This document shows, piece after piece, positions 33,475-41,995 of a stretch of 64,000 bases of DNA. Position numbers and translations under genes: made by a program. Source of the stretch: Pedobacter cryotolerans (GTDB taxonomy: Bacteria; Bacteroidota; Bacteroidia; Sphingobacteriales; Sphingobacteriaceae); NCBI RefSeq assembly GCF_005116475.1, contig NZ_SWBO01000001.1, positions 1 to 64,000 of the forward strand, written 5' to 3'. A model generated the notes under the pieces. The model did no database searches and was not told the DNA's origin. It saw only the letters and a list, made by a program, of their open reading frames with translations. Every line of letters begins with the position of its first letter. The first letter of the stretch is position 1.

Positions 33475-33648
33475 TTATTGACCTCTTTTTCTTTCGTTAT
33501 CTTTATTTGATGTCTGATCAGATCTTTGTCCGCCAGCATTTGTAATGCCATTTTGCTTTTTGTCTACTTTTACATCGTGATTTGCTCTATCAGCAACTGA
33601 ACCACCTTGCACATGTGGATTGTTTTTTGGGGTGTTTACATTTTTCAT
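33475..33648 (-). CDS. Small hydrophilic protein, unrecognised
   Basis: 57 residues from MKNVNTPKNNPHVQGG at 33648; a longer frame from 33693 would add a hydrophobic 15-residue lead that looks non-coding. Rich in Asn, Lys, Asp and Gly (SVADRANHDVKVDKKQNG, GGQRSDQTSNKDNERKRGQ), with no hydrophobic core, so probably disordered. The convergent terminator just downstream supports a real transcript. Possibly a stress-type small protein; no function assigned. Confidence 0.55.
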   Translation of the reverse strand: MKNVNTPKNNPHVQGGSVADRANHDVKVDKKQNGITNAGGQRSDQTSNKDNERKRGQ

Positions 33649-33799
33649 AATATTTATTTTTAAGGTAAATGATAGGCAGAGCGATACCATCATAACCCTA
33701 AAACTTTGTGATTTGTTTTAAACATTAAACCTAACCGAGTATTAAAATTTTTAAAATTACTGTAACCTTGTATTAAATCATGTGGTCTTAGTTGTATAA

Positions 33800-34384
33800 A
33801 TGCAAGAGAAAGAAACCGATTTAGAACTTATTAATGCTGTGCTAGCTGGCCATACTGCCCAGTATGCGGTATTGGTTAAACGCCACCAGCGTTTTGTGTT
33901 TACATTGGCTATTCGTTTTGCAAAAAGCAGAGAAGATGCAGAAGAAATAGCACAAGATTGTTTTGTTAAAGCATACAGGGCATTAGGAACGTTTAAGCAA
34001 AATGCTAAATTTACAACTTGGTTGTATACCATAACTTATACCACCGCAATGACTTTTTTGCGCAAAAAAAGATTAGATACGCAATCTATAAATGATGATG
34101 AAAATGTATTGCAAATAGCCAATAACGGAACTGATTTTGATGCAAGCAATTTTGCTGAGAAAAAATCTAGTTACTTTTATTTAAACCAAGCAATTGATAT
34201 GCTTTTACCTGATGACGCAGCTATTATCACCCTCTTTTATAAAGGCGAACAAAGTTTAGAAGAAATTGGAAAAACACTTAATATGGCGCCAAATACAGTT
34301 AAGGTAAAATTGCATAGGGCAAGGACAAGATTAAAAGAAAAATTACAATATTTATTAAATGATGAAGTTAAGGAATTGATATGA
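33800..34384 (+). CDS. ECF-type RNA polymerase sigma factor
   Basis: 194 residues. Region 2: FTLAIRFAKSREDAEEIAQD then CFVKAYRALGTF (about 33-66); region 4 helix-turn-helix: QSLEEIGKTLNMAPNTVKVK then LHRARTRLKEKL (about 151-183). Directs RNA polymerase to stress-type promoters. Its stop overlaps the next start by 4 bp (ATGA), so sigma and anti-sigma factor are translated together. The trigger and regulon are unknown. Confidence 0.93.
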   Translation: MQEKETDLELINAVLAGHTAQYAVLVKRHQRFVFTLAIRFAKSREDAEEIAQDCFVKAYRALGTFKQNAKFTTWLYTITYTTAMTFLRKKRLDTQSINDDENVLQIANNGTDFDASNFAEKKSSYFYLNQAIDMLLPDDAAIITLFYKGEQSLEEIGKTLNMAPNTVKVKLHRARTRLKEKLQYLLNDEVKELI

Positions 34385-34872
34385 ACAAGATAGAAGAACA
34401 ACTTTGGAACTACATAGATGGTAATTGTACTGCAGAAGAGCGTCATCAAATTGAAGCAGAGCTTTTAGCTAATGAGCATTACCAAAAGATTTATCAAGAA
34501 TTATTGGCTGTTAACGCCGCTTTAAATCATCTTGAGTTTGAAGAACCATCAATGTCTTTTAGTAGAAATGTGATGGAGCAGATTAACCTAGAAATTAAGC
34601 CTATTGCGCTAAAAACCAAGGTTGATAATCGAATTGTTTACAGCATAATGGCATTCTTTTTAGTATCAATGTTAGGTATAGTTGGTTATGTTATTTCGCA
34701 AAGCGATTTTAGTTTATCGGCTTCATTTTCAAAAATTAACTTCCAGTTTGATACTGAAAAACTAATAACCCCAACATTTTTTAAGGCGTTTTTAATGATA
34801 GATGTTGTTCTCGTTTTGCTTTTTATAGACAACTACCTCAGAAAAGGTTTAACACAAAAAAAGGGAGTTTAA
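34381..34872 (+). CDS. Membrane anti-sigma factor
   Basis: 163 residues. The N-terminal cytoplasmic domain (about 1-75: EEQLWNYIDGNCTAEERHQI then EAELLANEHYQKIY) resembles anti-sigma N-domains; it has no Cys/His zinc-binding motif. Two membrane helices follow (about 85-103 VYSIMAFFLVSMLGIVGYVI and 138-153 AFLMIDVVLVLLFIDNYL). The overlap with the ECF sigma gene and the topology support a role in holding the sigma factor at the membrane. The 3' end overlaps a minus-strand terminator. Confidence 0.85.
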   Translation: MNKIEEQLWNYIDGNCTAEERHQIEAELLANEHYQKIYQELLAVNAALNHLEFEEPSMSFSRNVMEQINLEIKPIALKTKVDNRIVYSIMAFFLVSMLGIVGYVISQSDFSLSASFSKINFQFDTEKLITPTFFKAFLMIDVVLVLLFIDNYLRKGLTQKKGV

Positions 34873-34882
34873 AAACTCCCTT
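34855..34882 (-). terminator. Terminator of the DUF2911 gene, embedded in the anti-sigma gene 3' end
   Basis: AAGGGAGTTT / AAACTCCCTT; on the minus strand it is followed by TTTTT. The stem contains the plus-strand stop codon at 34870-34872. Confidence 0.85.
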
Positions 34883-34907
34883 CAATTATATTAGTTACCA
34901 CTATATT

Positions 34908-35483
34908 TTATTTCTTAAAAACAATTGGCAGCATTACCTGAGTTTTATCCCAAGCCATAAACAAATTTGCACCTTCAGTAGATTCTGCAAATGTCATTGA
35001 AAAATTTTCTACTACCTTTTCGGTTTTAGTAATCGGAACCACAACTCGAGCAACGTCATTTACTTCATCGTAACTAAAAGCTCCCCATCTATCGGTCTGT
35101 TTATTTACAATTATCGTCCAACTGTCTTTTGTTGGTATAGCAAACAAACTATAAGTGCCTGCTTTAATTTTTTTATCGCCTATAGTAACTGTTTTTGCAA
35201 AGCTAATTTCGGTATTTTCATTAGCCCCTAAACGCCAAACTTTATCAAACTGTTCTAATACGCCAAATACTTCTCTTCCTTTTTTTGCTGGGCGAGAGTA
35301 AACTATTTTAATAATTGGCATAGATGGATCACCCTTTTTTACTTTTACAGCATTTAAAGGATAATACAAAACATCTAACGGACTAGCATCTAAAATTGTG
35401 TATTTTACAGGCGTTGCCGTAGTTTGGGCATTAGCCGAAAAACTAATAACCGCCAAAAACAGACCTAAAACTATATTTTTCAT
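34908..35483 (-). CDS. Exported DUF2911 protein
   Basis: 191 residues. Signal peptide ending FSANAQ. DUF2911 signatures: SPLDVLYYPLNAVK, IKIVYSRPAKKGREVFG, WRLGANENTEISFAK, IKAGTYSLFAIPTKDSWTII and WGAFSYDEVNDVARV. This domain is widespread in Bacteroidota envelopes and its function is not established. Terminator immediately downstream; a 59-residue membrane-protein gene lies 22 bp upstream on the same strand. Confidence 0.88.
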   Translation of the reverse strand: MKNIVLGLFLAVISFSANAQTTATPVKYTILDASPLDVLYYPLNAVKVKKGDPSMPIIKIVYSRPAKKGREVFGVLEQFDKVWRLGANENTEISFAKTVTIGDKKIKAGTYSLFAIPTKDSWTIIVNKQTDRWGAFSYDEVNDVARVVVPITKTEKVVENFSMTFAESTEGANLFMAWDKTQVMLPIVFKK

Positions 35484-35505
35484 AAGCTTAGAATTTGGTA
35501 AAGAA

Positions 35506-35685
35506 CTAGTAATGGCGCCCTTTTACAACTTTATTTAAAAATACTGCACCGAAAATTAAGCCGAAAATTCCGCCTAAAAGGATGTATCCAAAGTGAGTAG
35601 TAACTGCAAATACGACTAACATACCTGCTAAAATCCCTACTACATACCAAACCCATTCAAAATTGTTATTATTTTCTGTACTCAT
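35506..35685 (-). CDS. 59-residue membrane protein
   Basis: ATG at 35685 to TAG at 35506, below usual length cut-offs. Acidic/Asn-rich start (MSTENNNNFEWVW), then two hydrophobic segments (YVVGILAGMLVVFAVTTHFG; YILLGGIFGLIFGAVFL) with glycine spacing that suggests a tight helical hairpin, and a basic end (NKVVKGRHY), giving a positive-inside N-in/C-in topology. Codon use fits the neighbours, and the frame is uninterrupted in AT-rich DNA. Unrecognised; may be co-transcribed with the DUF2911 gene. Confidence 0.7.
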   Translation of the reverse strand: MSTENNNNFEWVWYVVGILAGMLVVFAVTTHFGYILLGGIFGLIFGAVFLNKVVKGRHY

Positions 35686-35737
35686 TTTTTTTTGATTTAT
35701 GCCAAAGGTAAATATTTATTTAAAAATATTTTACGTT

Positions 35738-38263
35738 TTAAAGCGCTGGTTTTAATAAATCGTTGATTTTGACAAGTTCATAACCAGAAGTTTTAAGAAA
35801 TTTTACGAGTTGGGGTAATTTGTTGTAAAATTTATCCTTACGCCTTGGGTCGGTACCGATATGTAGCAACAACACAAATCCGTTTAAACCATTTGTGTTG
35901 CTGTTATGGTAAGTTGTAATTGAATTTAAAATTTCATCGCTACTGCGATAGCTTTTACCCAATTCTGGATAAGTATAATCTGCATTAGATCTTGTTCCAG
36001 AAGAAAAGTTGACGAGCTGTAAATCGATACTTTTTGTCCAATCTGCAATTTGTTGATTATACCATTCATAAGGTGGTAAAAAATAAGAAGCATCATCTTT
36101 TTTAATCCCAAACATTTGCATAGCCTTGTAATTATCCATTAAATCTTTTTTAAATTGATTTTCTGTAACCAGCAAACTGTCTCTTTTTGTCCAATCGTTA
36201 TACAACAAATGATCATTAGAATGAGCACCTAAATAGTTACCATTTGCTTTTAGATCTTTAATCAGGCTTTTAAATTTTGGATTATTGTAAAATCTTCCTG
36301 TTAAGAAAAATGAAGCTTTTATATTTTCACTAATTAATGTTTTTTTGATGCTTTCTCCACCATCTGCAAATTCATCACCAGTAAAAACTAAGGCAATTTT
36401 CTTTTGTTTAATATCACCTCTGGTTATAGCGCCTAGTTCTGTTTTAAAATTGTTGCTAGTTTGTTTTGCTCTACTATCATACGCAGCAAGTAGGTAAATT
36501 AACGATGCTGTGCCATCCATTGTAGGTTCGTTTGTGCTATAATCGCCATAATCATCGTGGTAAACCGCCAAATCACTCTGAAAATCTGAGTAAGCATCTG
36601 GTTTTGTTAATTGTATGCCAATTAAGTTTTTATAAATACTGGTATAAACTGGCCCATCAACTAAGCCACCATCAATTGGATATTGTTTTAAATGTGTAAA
36701 AGCAGAATGCGGATCGGTTGGTGTATCTCCCCAACTTGGCAAACCATAAACCATGCTTGTTCCCCATGGGTTGCAACCAAAAATCCAATCGAAATTCGCT
36801 TGTTCGAGTTCATTAAAACTTTCATCGCCAGATAACTCTTTATACCACATGCATTGTTGTGCAAACGCAACAGTTAAATTATTACTACACCAAATAAACG
36901 GCACACCGCGATAAAATGCATTTTGTTTAGCTCTAGCCCAAACCTGCGCTATACCTTGTTTATAATAATTAATGAGCTGTTTTTTGTTACTGCCCGATGA
37001 TTGTTTAGCCAACTCATAATGCCCAATATTTACAAAAGGATAATATTGATAATGATTAGCTGTATCTTTTGTAAGCCAAGGGGTTATGGGTTCTTGTTTA
37101 GCGTATGTTAAAGCCGTGTTAACATTTCTCTGTAACGATTGAGGTTTTACTAGATGCATTGAGGCATACGCGAGTTCCATGTCATCAACCCAATTGTCTT
37201 CTGCATAAATATAGGGCGATTTTACAGATGCTGTTTGCGTTACACCTAATTTGATCTGCGAGTAACTCATCGCACTAAAAGCTTTCTGAGTTAGTTTTTT
37301 TGCGTATTCTTCATCAGTTGCTGAGAATATATTTGATCCCAAAGCAAAAGCACTTGCAAATTTTGCTGCAGTAGAGCTTGTGCCTTTGGTGTTATTCATA
37401 AATTTTCCACGTTGTTGTGGCTCACCTGTAATTAAATACAATGGTCGCTCAAAACCTTTTCCATATTGGTTATCTTCTTTTGGTATCCGCATCGAACTAT
37501 GGTCTCTATCATCCGCCAGTTGATTAAACATGATGTTGTCTCTTGGATGCATTTTCAACAACCAATCCAATCCCCATTTGGCTTCATCTAAAACATCGGC
37601 CGTGCCATTTCTCCCTTCTAATCCATTTGCTTGTTTAGTATCGGCAAATGCCTGAGGAAAATCTCGATACGCCATTAATAAGTGATAAGTGGCATTGGCC
37701 GATGTTGTTGAATATTGCAAATAATCGCTGGCATCGTGCCATCCGCCAGTTGCATCAAAATAGGTGCTGTCTTTTATGCCCGCTTTAGCTCCGTAAACTA
37801 CAAATCCATCGTGTGTGTGGCAGCTATCTTGCAAAAAAGGATTAAATCCACTTCGTTGTTGGCGCATGTATCGCAAGGCGAAGTCTGCCGTATTTCGGTA
37901 AACTTCATCGCCAATAATTATTAATGGAGATTTTACTTCCGCAATGCGGATGAAATATTTTCCTGGTGTTTTAAAATCTGAGAAGTTTAATCTAGCAGTT
38001 GCTTTAAATGGACCATATGCACCAAAGGTTTTAACACTTGTTGAAGTATGAACTACTTTACCGCTTTGGTCAACTAACTCAAATTTTTCTGGAATGTGAT
38101 TAGTTTTACTCGCCCAAATGGCAACTTTACTAGATTGAGGTTGATAACCTAATAAGTTTATTCTTACCCAACTATTTGTAGAATCGATGTTGGGTTTTGG
38201 GGTGAAAGAAGTTAATGTAAGCATCAATAACAATGCTTTTAGATAGGGTTTATTTTTCATCAA
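35738..38263 (-). CDS. Exported GH9 glycosidase fused to a polysaccharide-deacetylase-like domain
   Basis: 841 residues. After a short signal sequence comes a cellulase-type Ig-like N-domain (about 28-115: VRINLLGYQPQSSKVAIWAS), then a GH9 alpha-barrel (about 130-600) with the catalytic Asp pair D177/D180 in GWHDASDYLQY and the acid Glu579 in YSTNEPTMDG. Residues about 615-841 are NodB/CE4-like: IALVFTGDEFADGG, GAHSNDHLLYND with HxxxH, SYFLPPYEW, and GFVLLLHIG. The canonical TFDDG is altered to TGDEFADG, so deacetylase activity is uncertain. Likely degrades a beta-glucan or chitin-like polymer outside the cytoplasm. Confidence 0.88.
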   Translation of the reverse strand: MMKNKPYLKALLLMLTLTSFTPKPNIDSTNSWVRINLLGYQPQSSKVAIWASKTNHIPEKFELVDQSGKVVHTSTSVKTFGAYGPFKATARLNFSDFKTPGKYFIRIAEVKSPLIIIGDEVYRNTADFALRYMRQQRSGFNPFLQDSCHTHDGFVVYGAKAGIKDSTYFDATGGWHDASDYLQYSTTSANATYHLLMAYRDFPQAFADTKQANGLEGRNGTADVLDEAKWGLDWLLKMHPRDNIMFNQLADDRDHSSMRIPKEDNQYGKGFERPLYLITGEPQQRGKFMNNTKGTSSTAAKFASAFALGSNIFSATDEEYAKKLTQKAFSAMSYSQIKLGVTQTASVKSPYIYAEDNWVDDMELAYASMHLVKPQSLQRNVNTALTYAKQEPITPWLTKDTANHYQYYPFVNIGHYELAKQSSGSNKKQLINYYKQGIAQVWARAKQNAFYRGVPFIWCSNNLTVAFAQQCMWYKELSGDESFNELEQANFDWIFGCNPWGTSMVYGLPSWGDTPTDPHSAFTHLKQYPIDGGLVDGPVYTSIYKNLIGIQLTKPDAYSDFQSDLAVYHDDYGDYSTNEPTMDGTASLIYLLAAYDSRAKQTSNNFKTELGAITRGDIKQKKIALVFTGDEFADGGESIKKTLISENIKASFFLTGRFYNNPKFKSLIKDLKANGNYLGAHSNDHLLYNDWTKRDSLLVTENQFKKDLMDNYKAMQMFGIKKDDASYFLPPYEWYNQQIADWTKSIDLQLVNFSSGTRSNADYTYPELGKSYRSSDEILNSITTYHNSNTNGLNGFVLLLHIGTDPRRKDKFYNKLPQLVKFLKTSGYELVKINDLLKPAL

Positions 38264-38809
38264 GCTACAATTTGCGTTTTGGTTAGTTAAAGATAGCTAT
38301 TCTATTTTTAGTGCTCTTAAAGGCAAGTAGCAATTCGAGATGTTCTGAAAGGCATCTGAATGAGTAATCTTACGGATTTGAAATCCGCGTTATCAAAAGC
38401 TCGAGATGCGCTACGCTAACATTTAGAACAGCTGTTTAAGCTAATAGAGTTATGTAGCAAAAGAAAAAATCTGTTTAAAAATAAAACGATCCCGACATAA
38501 TGCCAGGATCGTTTTTCCCAAAAAATTAACAATTAGTTGCAAAGCTACTCTTACACTAAACTTTGCGATACTTTTAAAAGATTTGTTTAACCTTTAATGA
38601 AATACAAGGTAAGAATTTTTTTCAAAAATTTAAAACTTTTTCCTCGCAAAAATTTTGTTAGTATTACTACAAAGCAAATAATGATTTGAAAATTATAAAA
38701 TTAGATGAATTAAATAGTTATCACATATTTTAAAAAATTGATAGCATATTGTCATTTACATAAGTAAATTGGTAATTTTTTTGGCTATTAGATACAATTT
38801 TCTTACCTT
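38264..38809. other. 546-bp divergent spacer with an orphan hairpin
   Basis: Contains a terminator-like hairpin at 38483-38516 not adjacent to any gene end, and small inverted repeats near 38370 (CGGATTTGAAATCCG). The last 60 bp hold the ppc upstream region. No gene seen. Confidence 0.45.
38483..38516. terminator. Orphan terminator-like hairpin
   Basis: AAAACGATCC / GGATCGTTTT (10-bp stem, 13-nt loop), T-run of five on the plus strand and TTTTATTTTT on the minus strand. It lies between the divergent GH9 and ppc genes. Confidence 0.6.
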
Positions 38810-38815
38810 TTGAGC

Positions 38816-41401
38816 ATGCAATCATTACAACCAACTAGTCAAAGAGAATCTGTTTTTAATAATGAGGTGATATCTCGTTTCGAATTATATAACAGTTTGT
38901 TTTTAACCTTACCATTTTATAAGGTTAAAGACACGGGTACTTTATTACCGTTATTTATTAAAAGTTGTGAAGATGGCGTTAAAAATCACGAAACTCCAGC
39001 AAAGCTGATTGAAGATTTTTTTGGCAAGTATACACCAAATACGAATACTCAAGATATTATCGACTTACTGTTTAGATTTATACAATACATTGAACGCCAA
39101 GTTGTGCTTTTTGATGCTGTTGAAGATGCTTCCTTTAATAAACTGAACATCGCCGATGAGCAAAGTTCTTTAAGAGCCTTGTTTTTAAAAGCAAATGATG
39201 ATAAAATTTTACATGAAAAAGTAGATCAACTGATTGAGGATTTTTCCTTGCGGTTGGTTTTAACAGCACACCCTACGCAGTTTTATCCGGGCAGTGTATT
39301 GGCAATTATTAACGATTTAACTGCTGCAATTAAGATTAACGACATTACCACCATTAATCAGTTATTGCAACAATTGGGCAAAACACCATTTTTTAATAAA
39401 AAAGCGCCAACACCAGTTGATGAAGCTTTAAGTTTATCGTGGTATTTAGAAAATGTTTTTTACTTCGCCGCAGCAAATATTCAATCTGGATTAAACAATC
39501 TTTTGTCTGAATACCACATCGACCCTAAAAAAATTATAGAACTTGGTTTTTGGCCAGGGGGCGATAGAGATGGCAACCCAAATGTACATGCAGAAACTAC
39601 GTTGCAAGTTTCTAAAATGTTGCGCCAAATTTTGTTTAGGTGTTACTATCGTGATTTTAGGAATATTAAACGCCGTATTACTTTTAGAGGTGTAGAAGAT
39701 GCAATGGGTCTTTTGCAAGATGTGTTGTACAAAAATGCATTTGATAGCAATTTAGAACCACAAGATATATCGAGTTTTATAATTGAAAATTTAAATAAAA
39801 TTCATGATACTTTAATTAAAGAACATGATGGCTTATTTGTTGATTTAGTGAGCAACTTAACCCGAAAAGTTGAATTATACCGTAGTCATTTTGCATCGTT
39901 AGATATTAGACAAGATAGTAGAATATTGCGTGATGTACATACGTATTGCCGTCAGCAAAAACCTATTAACTCATTGTTTCCAGCAAATTATAATGAGCTT
40001 TCTGAGGTAGAGAAAATTAAAGCTCTTTCTTTTAGAAATGCTAAAATTAAGTATGCCGATGAGCAAGACAGTTTAACCCAAGATACACTTCAAACCATTG
40101 CTCAGATTAAAGAAATGCAACAAAGCAATGGCGAAATGGCTTGTCATCGTTTTATTATTAGCAATTGCCAACAAGCGAGTGATATTTTGCAGCTGATTGA
40201 ATTATTTTTATGGAACGGTTGGGAGGCAGATGAATTAACAATTGATTTTGTACCTCTTTTTGAAACCGTTAATGATCTATCCGGTGCAGCCGAAATTATG
40301 GAAACCTTATATACGCATCCATTTTATAAAAAACATCTGGCAAGCCGTGGTGGAAAACAAGATATTATGCTTGGTTTTTCTGATAGTACAAAAGACGGTG
40401 GTTATTTAATGGCCAATTGGTCTATTTTTAAAGCTAAAGTAGAATTAACCGAAACTGCCGAAAAACACAATATTAAATTAGCCTTTTTTGATGGCCGCGG
40501 AGGGCCTCCTTCTCGAGGTGGTGGTAAAACGCATCGTTTTTATGCTTCTATGGGTAAAGAAATTGCGAACAAAAACATTCAATTAACTATACAAGGACAA
40601 ACAATAAGCTCGCAATATGGCTCTATTGATAGTGCTGCTTTTAATATTGAGCAATTGATTAATGCCGGAATTTCATCTGGAGTTAAAGAGAAACATAATG
40701 TTTTATTAGACAAAGCAAATTACGATACTTTAGAAGTAATGGCTAGCGATAGTTATGACTCATTTTTAGCATTAAGAAAACATCCGCTGTTTTTATCATA
40801 CTTAGAAACTTTATCGCCATTAAGCTTATTATCTAAAATTACCATAAGTAGCCGCCCAGTAAAAAGAAACTCTGGTGAAGCTTTGAAGTTAGAAGATTTA
40901 AGAGCGATTAGTTTTGTTACTTCTTGGAGCCAATTGAAACAAAATATCCCAGGTTTTTATGGTATTGGTACAGCTTTAAAAAACCAAGAAAAAGCTGGCA
41001 ACTGGGCTCAGGTAGAAAAAACATACCAGCAATCGGGCTACTTTAAAACCATCATTGATAATTGTATGATGTCTATGAGCAAATCTGATTTCTCGATAAC
41101 CGAATATTTAGCCAACGACAAAAAATTCGGTGAATTTTGGAAAATGCTACATCAAGAGTTTGAACTTTCGAAATCGATGTTATTGAAATTAGCTGGTCAC
41201 CATAGTTTAATGGAAAATTATCCGGTAGAAAAACGATCAATTGCTGTGAGAGAGAAAATTATCATGCCTTTGGTATTGGTGCAGCATTATGCTTTAGAAA
41301 AATTGCAACACGAGCTAACAGATGAAAAGCGCCAAGCCTATGAAAAATTGGCAATAAGAACCGTGTATGGTATTGTTAATGCGGGAAGGAATTTAGCTTA
41401 A
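38816..41401 (+). CDS. ppc: Phosphoenolpyruvate carboxylase
   Basis: 861 residues from ATG 38816; a TTG two codons upstream is also possible. Makes oxaloacetate from PEP and bicarbonate to feed the TCA cycle. Seen: the catalytic His in LTAHPTQFYPG (about 152), FWPGGDRDGNP (about 243), GFSDSTKDGGYL (PEP-binding region) and the glycine-rich FFDGRGGPPSRGGG (about 560) with the essential Arg. The C-terminal end AIRTVYGIVNAGRN closes the enzyme. Full length for this family. A TACCTTTT box ends only 5 bp before the ATG, so the mRNA leader may be very short. Confidence 0.95.
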   Translation: MQSLQPTSQRESVFNNEVISRFELYNSLFLTLPFYKVKDTGTLLPLFIKSCEDGVKNHETPAKLIEDFFGKYTPNTNTQDIIDLLFRFIQYIERQVVLFDAVEDASFNKLNIADEQSSLRALFLKANDDKILHEKVDQLIEDFSLRLVLTAHPTQFYPGSVLAIINDLTAAIKINDITTINQLLQQLGKTPFFNKKAPTPVDEALSLSWYLENVFYFAAANIQSGLNNLLSEYHIDPKKIIELGFWPGGDRDGNPNVHAETTLQVSKMLRQILFRCYYRDFRNIKRRITFRGVEDAMGLLQDVLYKNAFDSNLEPQDISSFIIENLNKIHDTLIKEHDGLFVDLVSNLTRKVELYRSHFASLDIRQDSRILRDVHTYCRQQKPINSLFPANYNELSEVEKIKALSFRNAKIKYADEQDSLTQDTLQTIAQIKEMQQSNGEMACHRFIISNCQQASDILQLIELFLWNGWEADELTIDFVPLFETVNDLSGAAEIMETLYTHPFYKKHLASRGGKQDIMLGFSDSTKDGGYLMANWSIFKAKVELTETAEKHNIKLAFFDGRGGPPSRGGGKTHRFYASMGKEIANKNIQLTIQGQTISSQYGSIDSAAFNIEQLINAGISSGVKEKHNVLLDKANYDTLEVMASDSYDSFLALRKHPLFLSYLETLSPLSLLSKITISSRPVKRNSGEALKLEDLRAISFVTSWSQLKQNIPGFYGIGTALKNQEKAGNWAQVEKTYQQSGYFKTIIDNCMMSMSKSDFSITEYLANDKKFGEFWKMLHQEFELSKSMLLKLAGHHSLMENYPVEKRSIAVREKIIMPLVLVQHYALEKLQHELTDEKRQAYEKLAIRTVYGIVNAGRNLA

Positions 41402-41415
41402 TACCTATTCATTTT

Positions 41416-41459
41416 AACTTGTCGAAGGCTGAATTATAACTTTCGGCAAGTTTATTTTT
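41416..41459 (+). terminator. ppc terminator
   Basis: AACTTGTCGAA / TTCGGCAAGTT stem (one G-U), then TTATTTTTG, beginning 15 bp after the ppc stop. Confidence 0.75.
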
Positions 41460-41467
41460 GCTTCAAA

Positions 41468-41896
41468 TTAAATGAGCGAAAGTTTTGCCAAATAAAAATC
41501 TTCTTTCTCTGTCATTAAAGTTTTAGCTTTTTTGGTTTTGTCTTTATAACCTAGCAAATGTAAAGTTCCGTGTATAATTACCCTACACAACTCATTTAGC
41601 GTAGCTGATTTAAAATTGGCAGCGTTTTCTTTAATTCTTTCTATGCTGATAAAAATATCGCCTACAATTGTTTTAAGCTCTTCTGAGTTATCGAAAGTAA
41701 TTACGTCTGTATAATCGTCATGTTGCAAAAAATCTTGGTTTATACGCAACAAATACTCATCAGAACATAAAATGAAGTTAAGTTCTTCTAATTTGAAACC
41801 TTCTTCTACAATAGTTGCTTCAATCCATTTTTTAATAATGGTTTTGTGTTTAAGCGTGTAAGTAACTTCTTCGGTAAAAAAATTGATTTTTGGCAT
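41468..41896 (-). CDS. ybeY: rRNA maturation RNase YbeY
   Basis: 142 residues; zinc-dependent endoribonuclease for 16S rRNA 3' processing. The metal motif is partial: VIIHGTLHLLGYKDKTKK has the first two His of HGxLHLxGxDH, but the third His is replaced (YKDK). Upstream HDDYTDVITFDNSE and VGDIFISIERI are typical. The substitution may be lineage-normal in Bacteroidota. Lies downstream of the DUF4175 gene across an intergenic palindrome. Confidence 0.88.
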   Translation of the reverse strand: MPKINFFTEEVTYTLKHKTIIKKWIEATIVEEGFKLEELNFILCSDEYLLRINQDFLQHDDYTDVITFDNSEELKTIVGDIFISIERIKENAANFKSATLNELCRVIIHGTLHLLGYKDKTKKAKTLMTEKEDFYLAKLSLI

Positions 41897-41914
41897 TTTA
41901 ATTTTTATTTAAAA

Positions 41915-41993
41915 CGTCATTGCGAGGAACGAAGCAATCTTAATGCGCTAATGATTCATCAAAAAGGAGATTGCTTCGTTCCTCGCAATGACG
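41915..41993. repeat. Dispersed intergenic palindromic repeat, copy 4 (perfect 26-bp arms)
   Basis: Arms 41915-41940 and 41968-41993 are exact inverted repeats (each starts or ends CGTCATTGCGAGGAACGAAG) around a 27-nt loop. The best-preserved copy of the family. Its right arm ends 3 bp before the stop of the DUF4175 gene. Confidence 0.85.
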
Positions 41994-41995
41994 AC

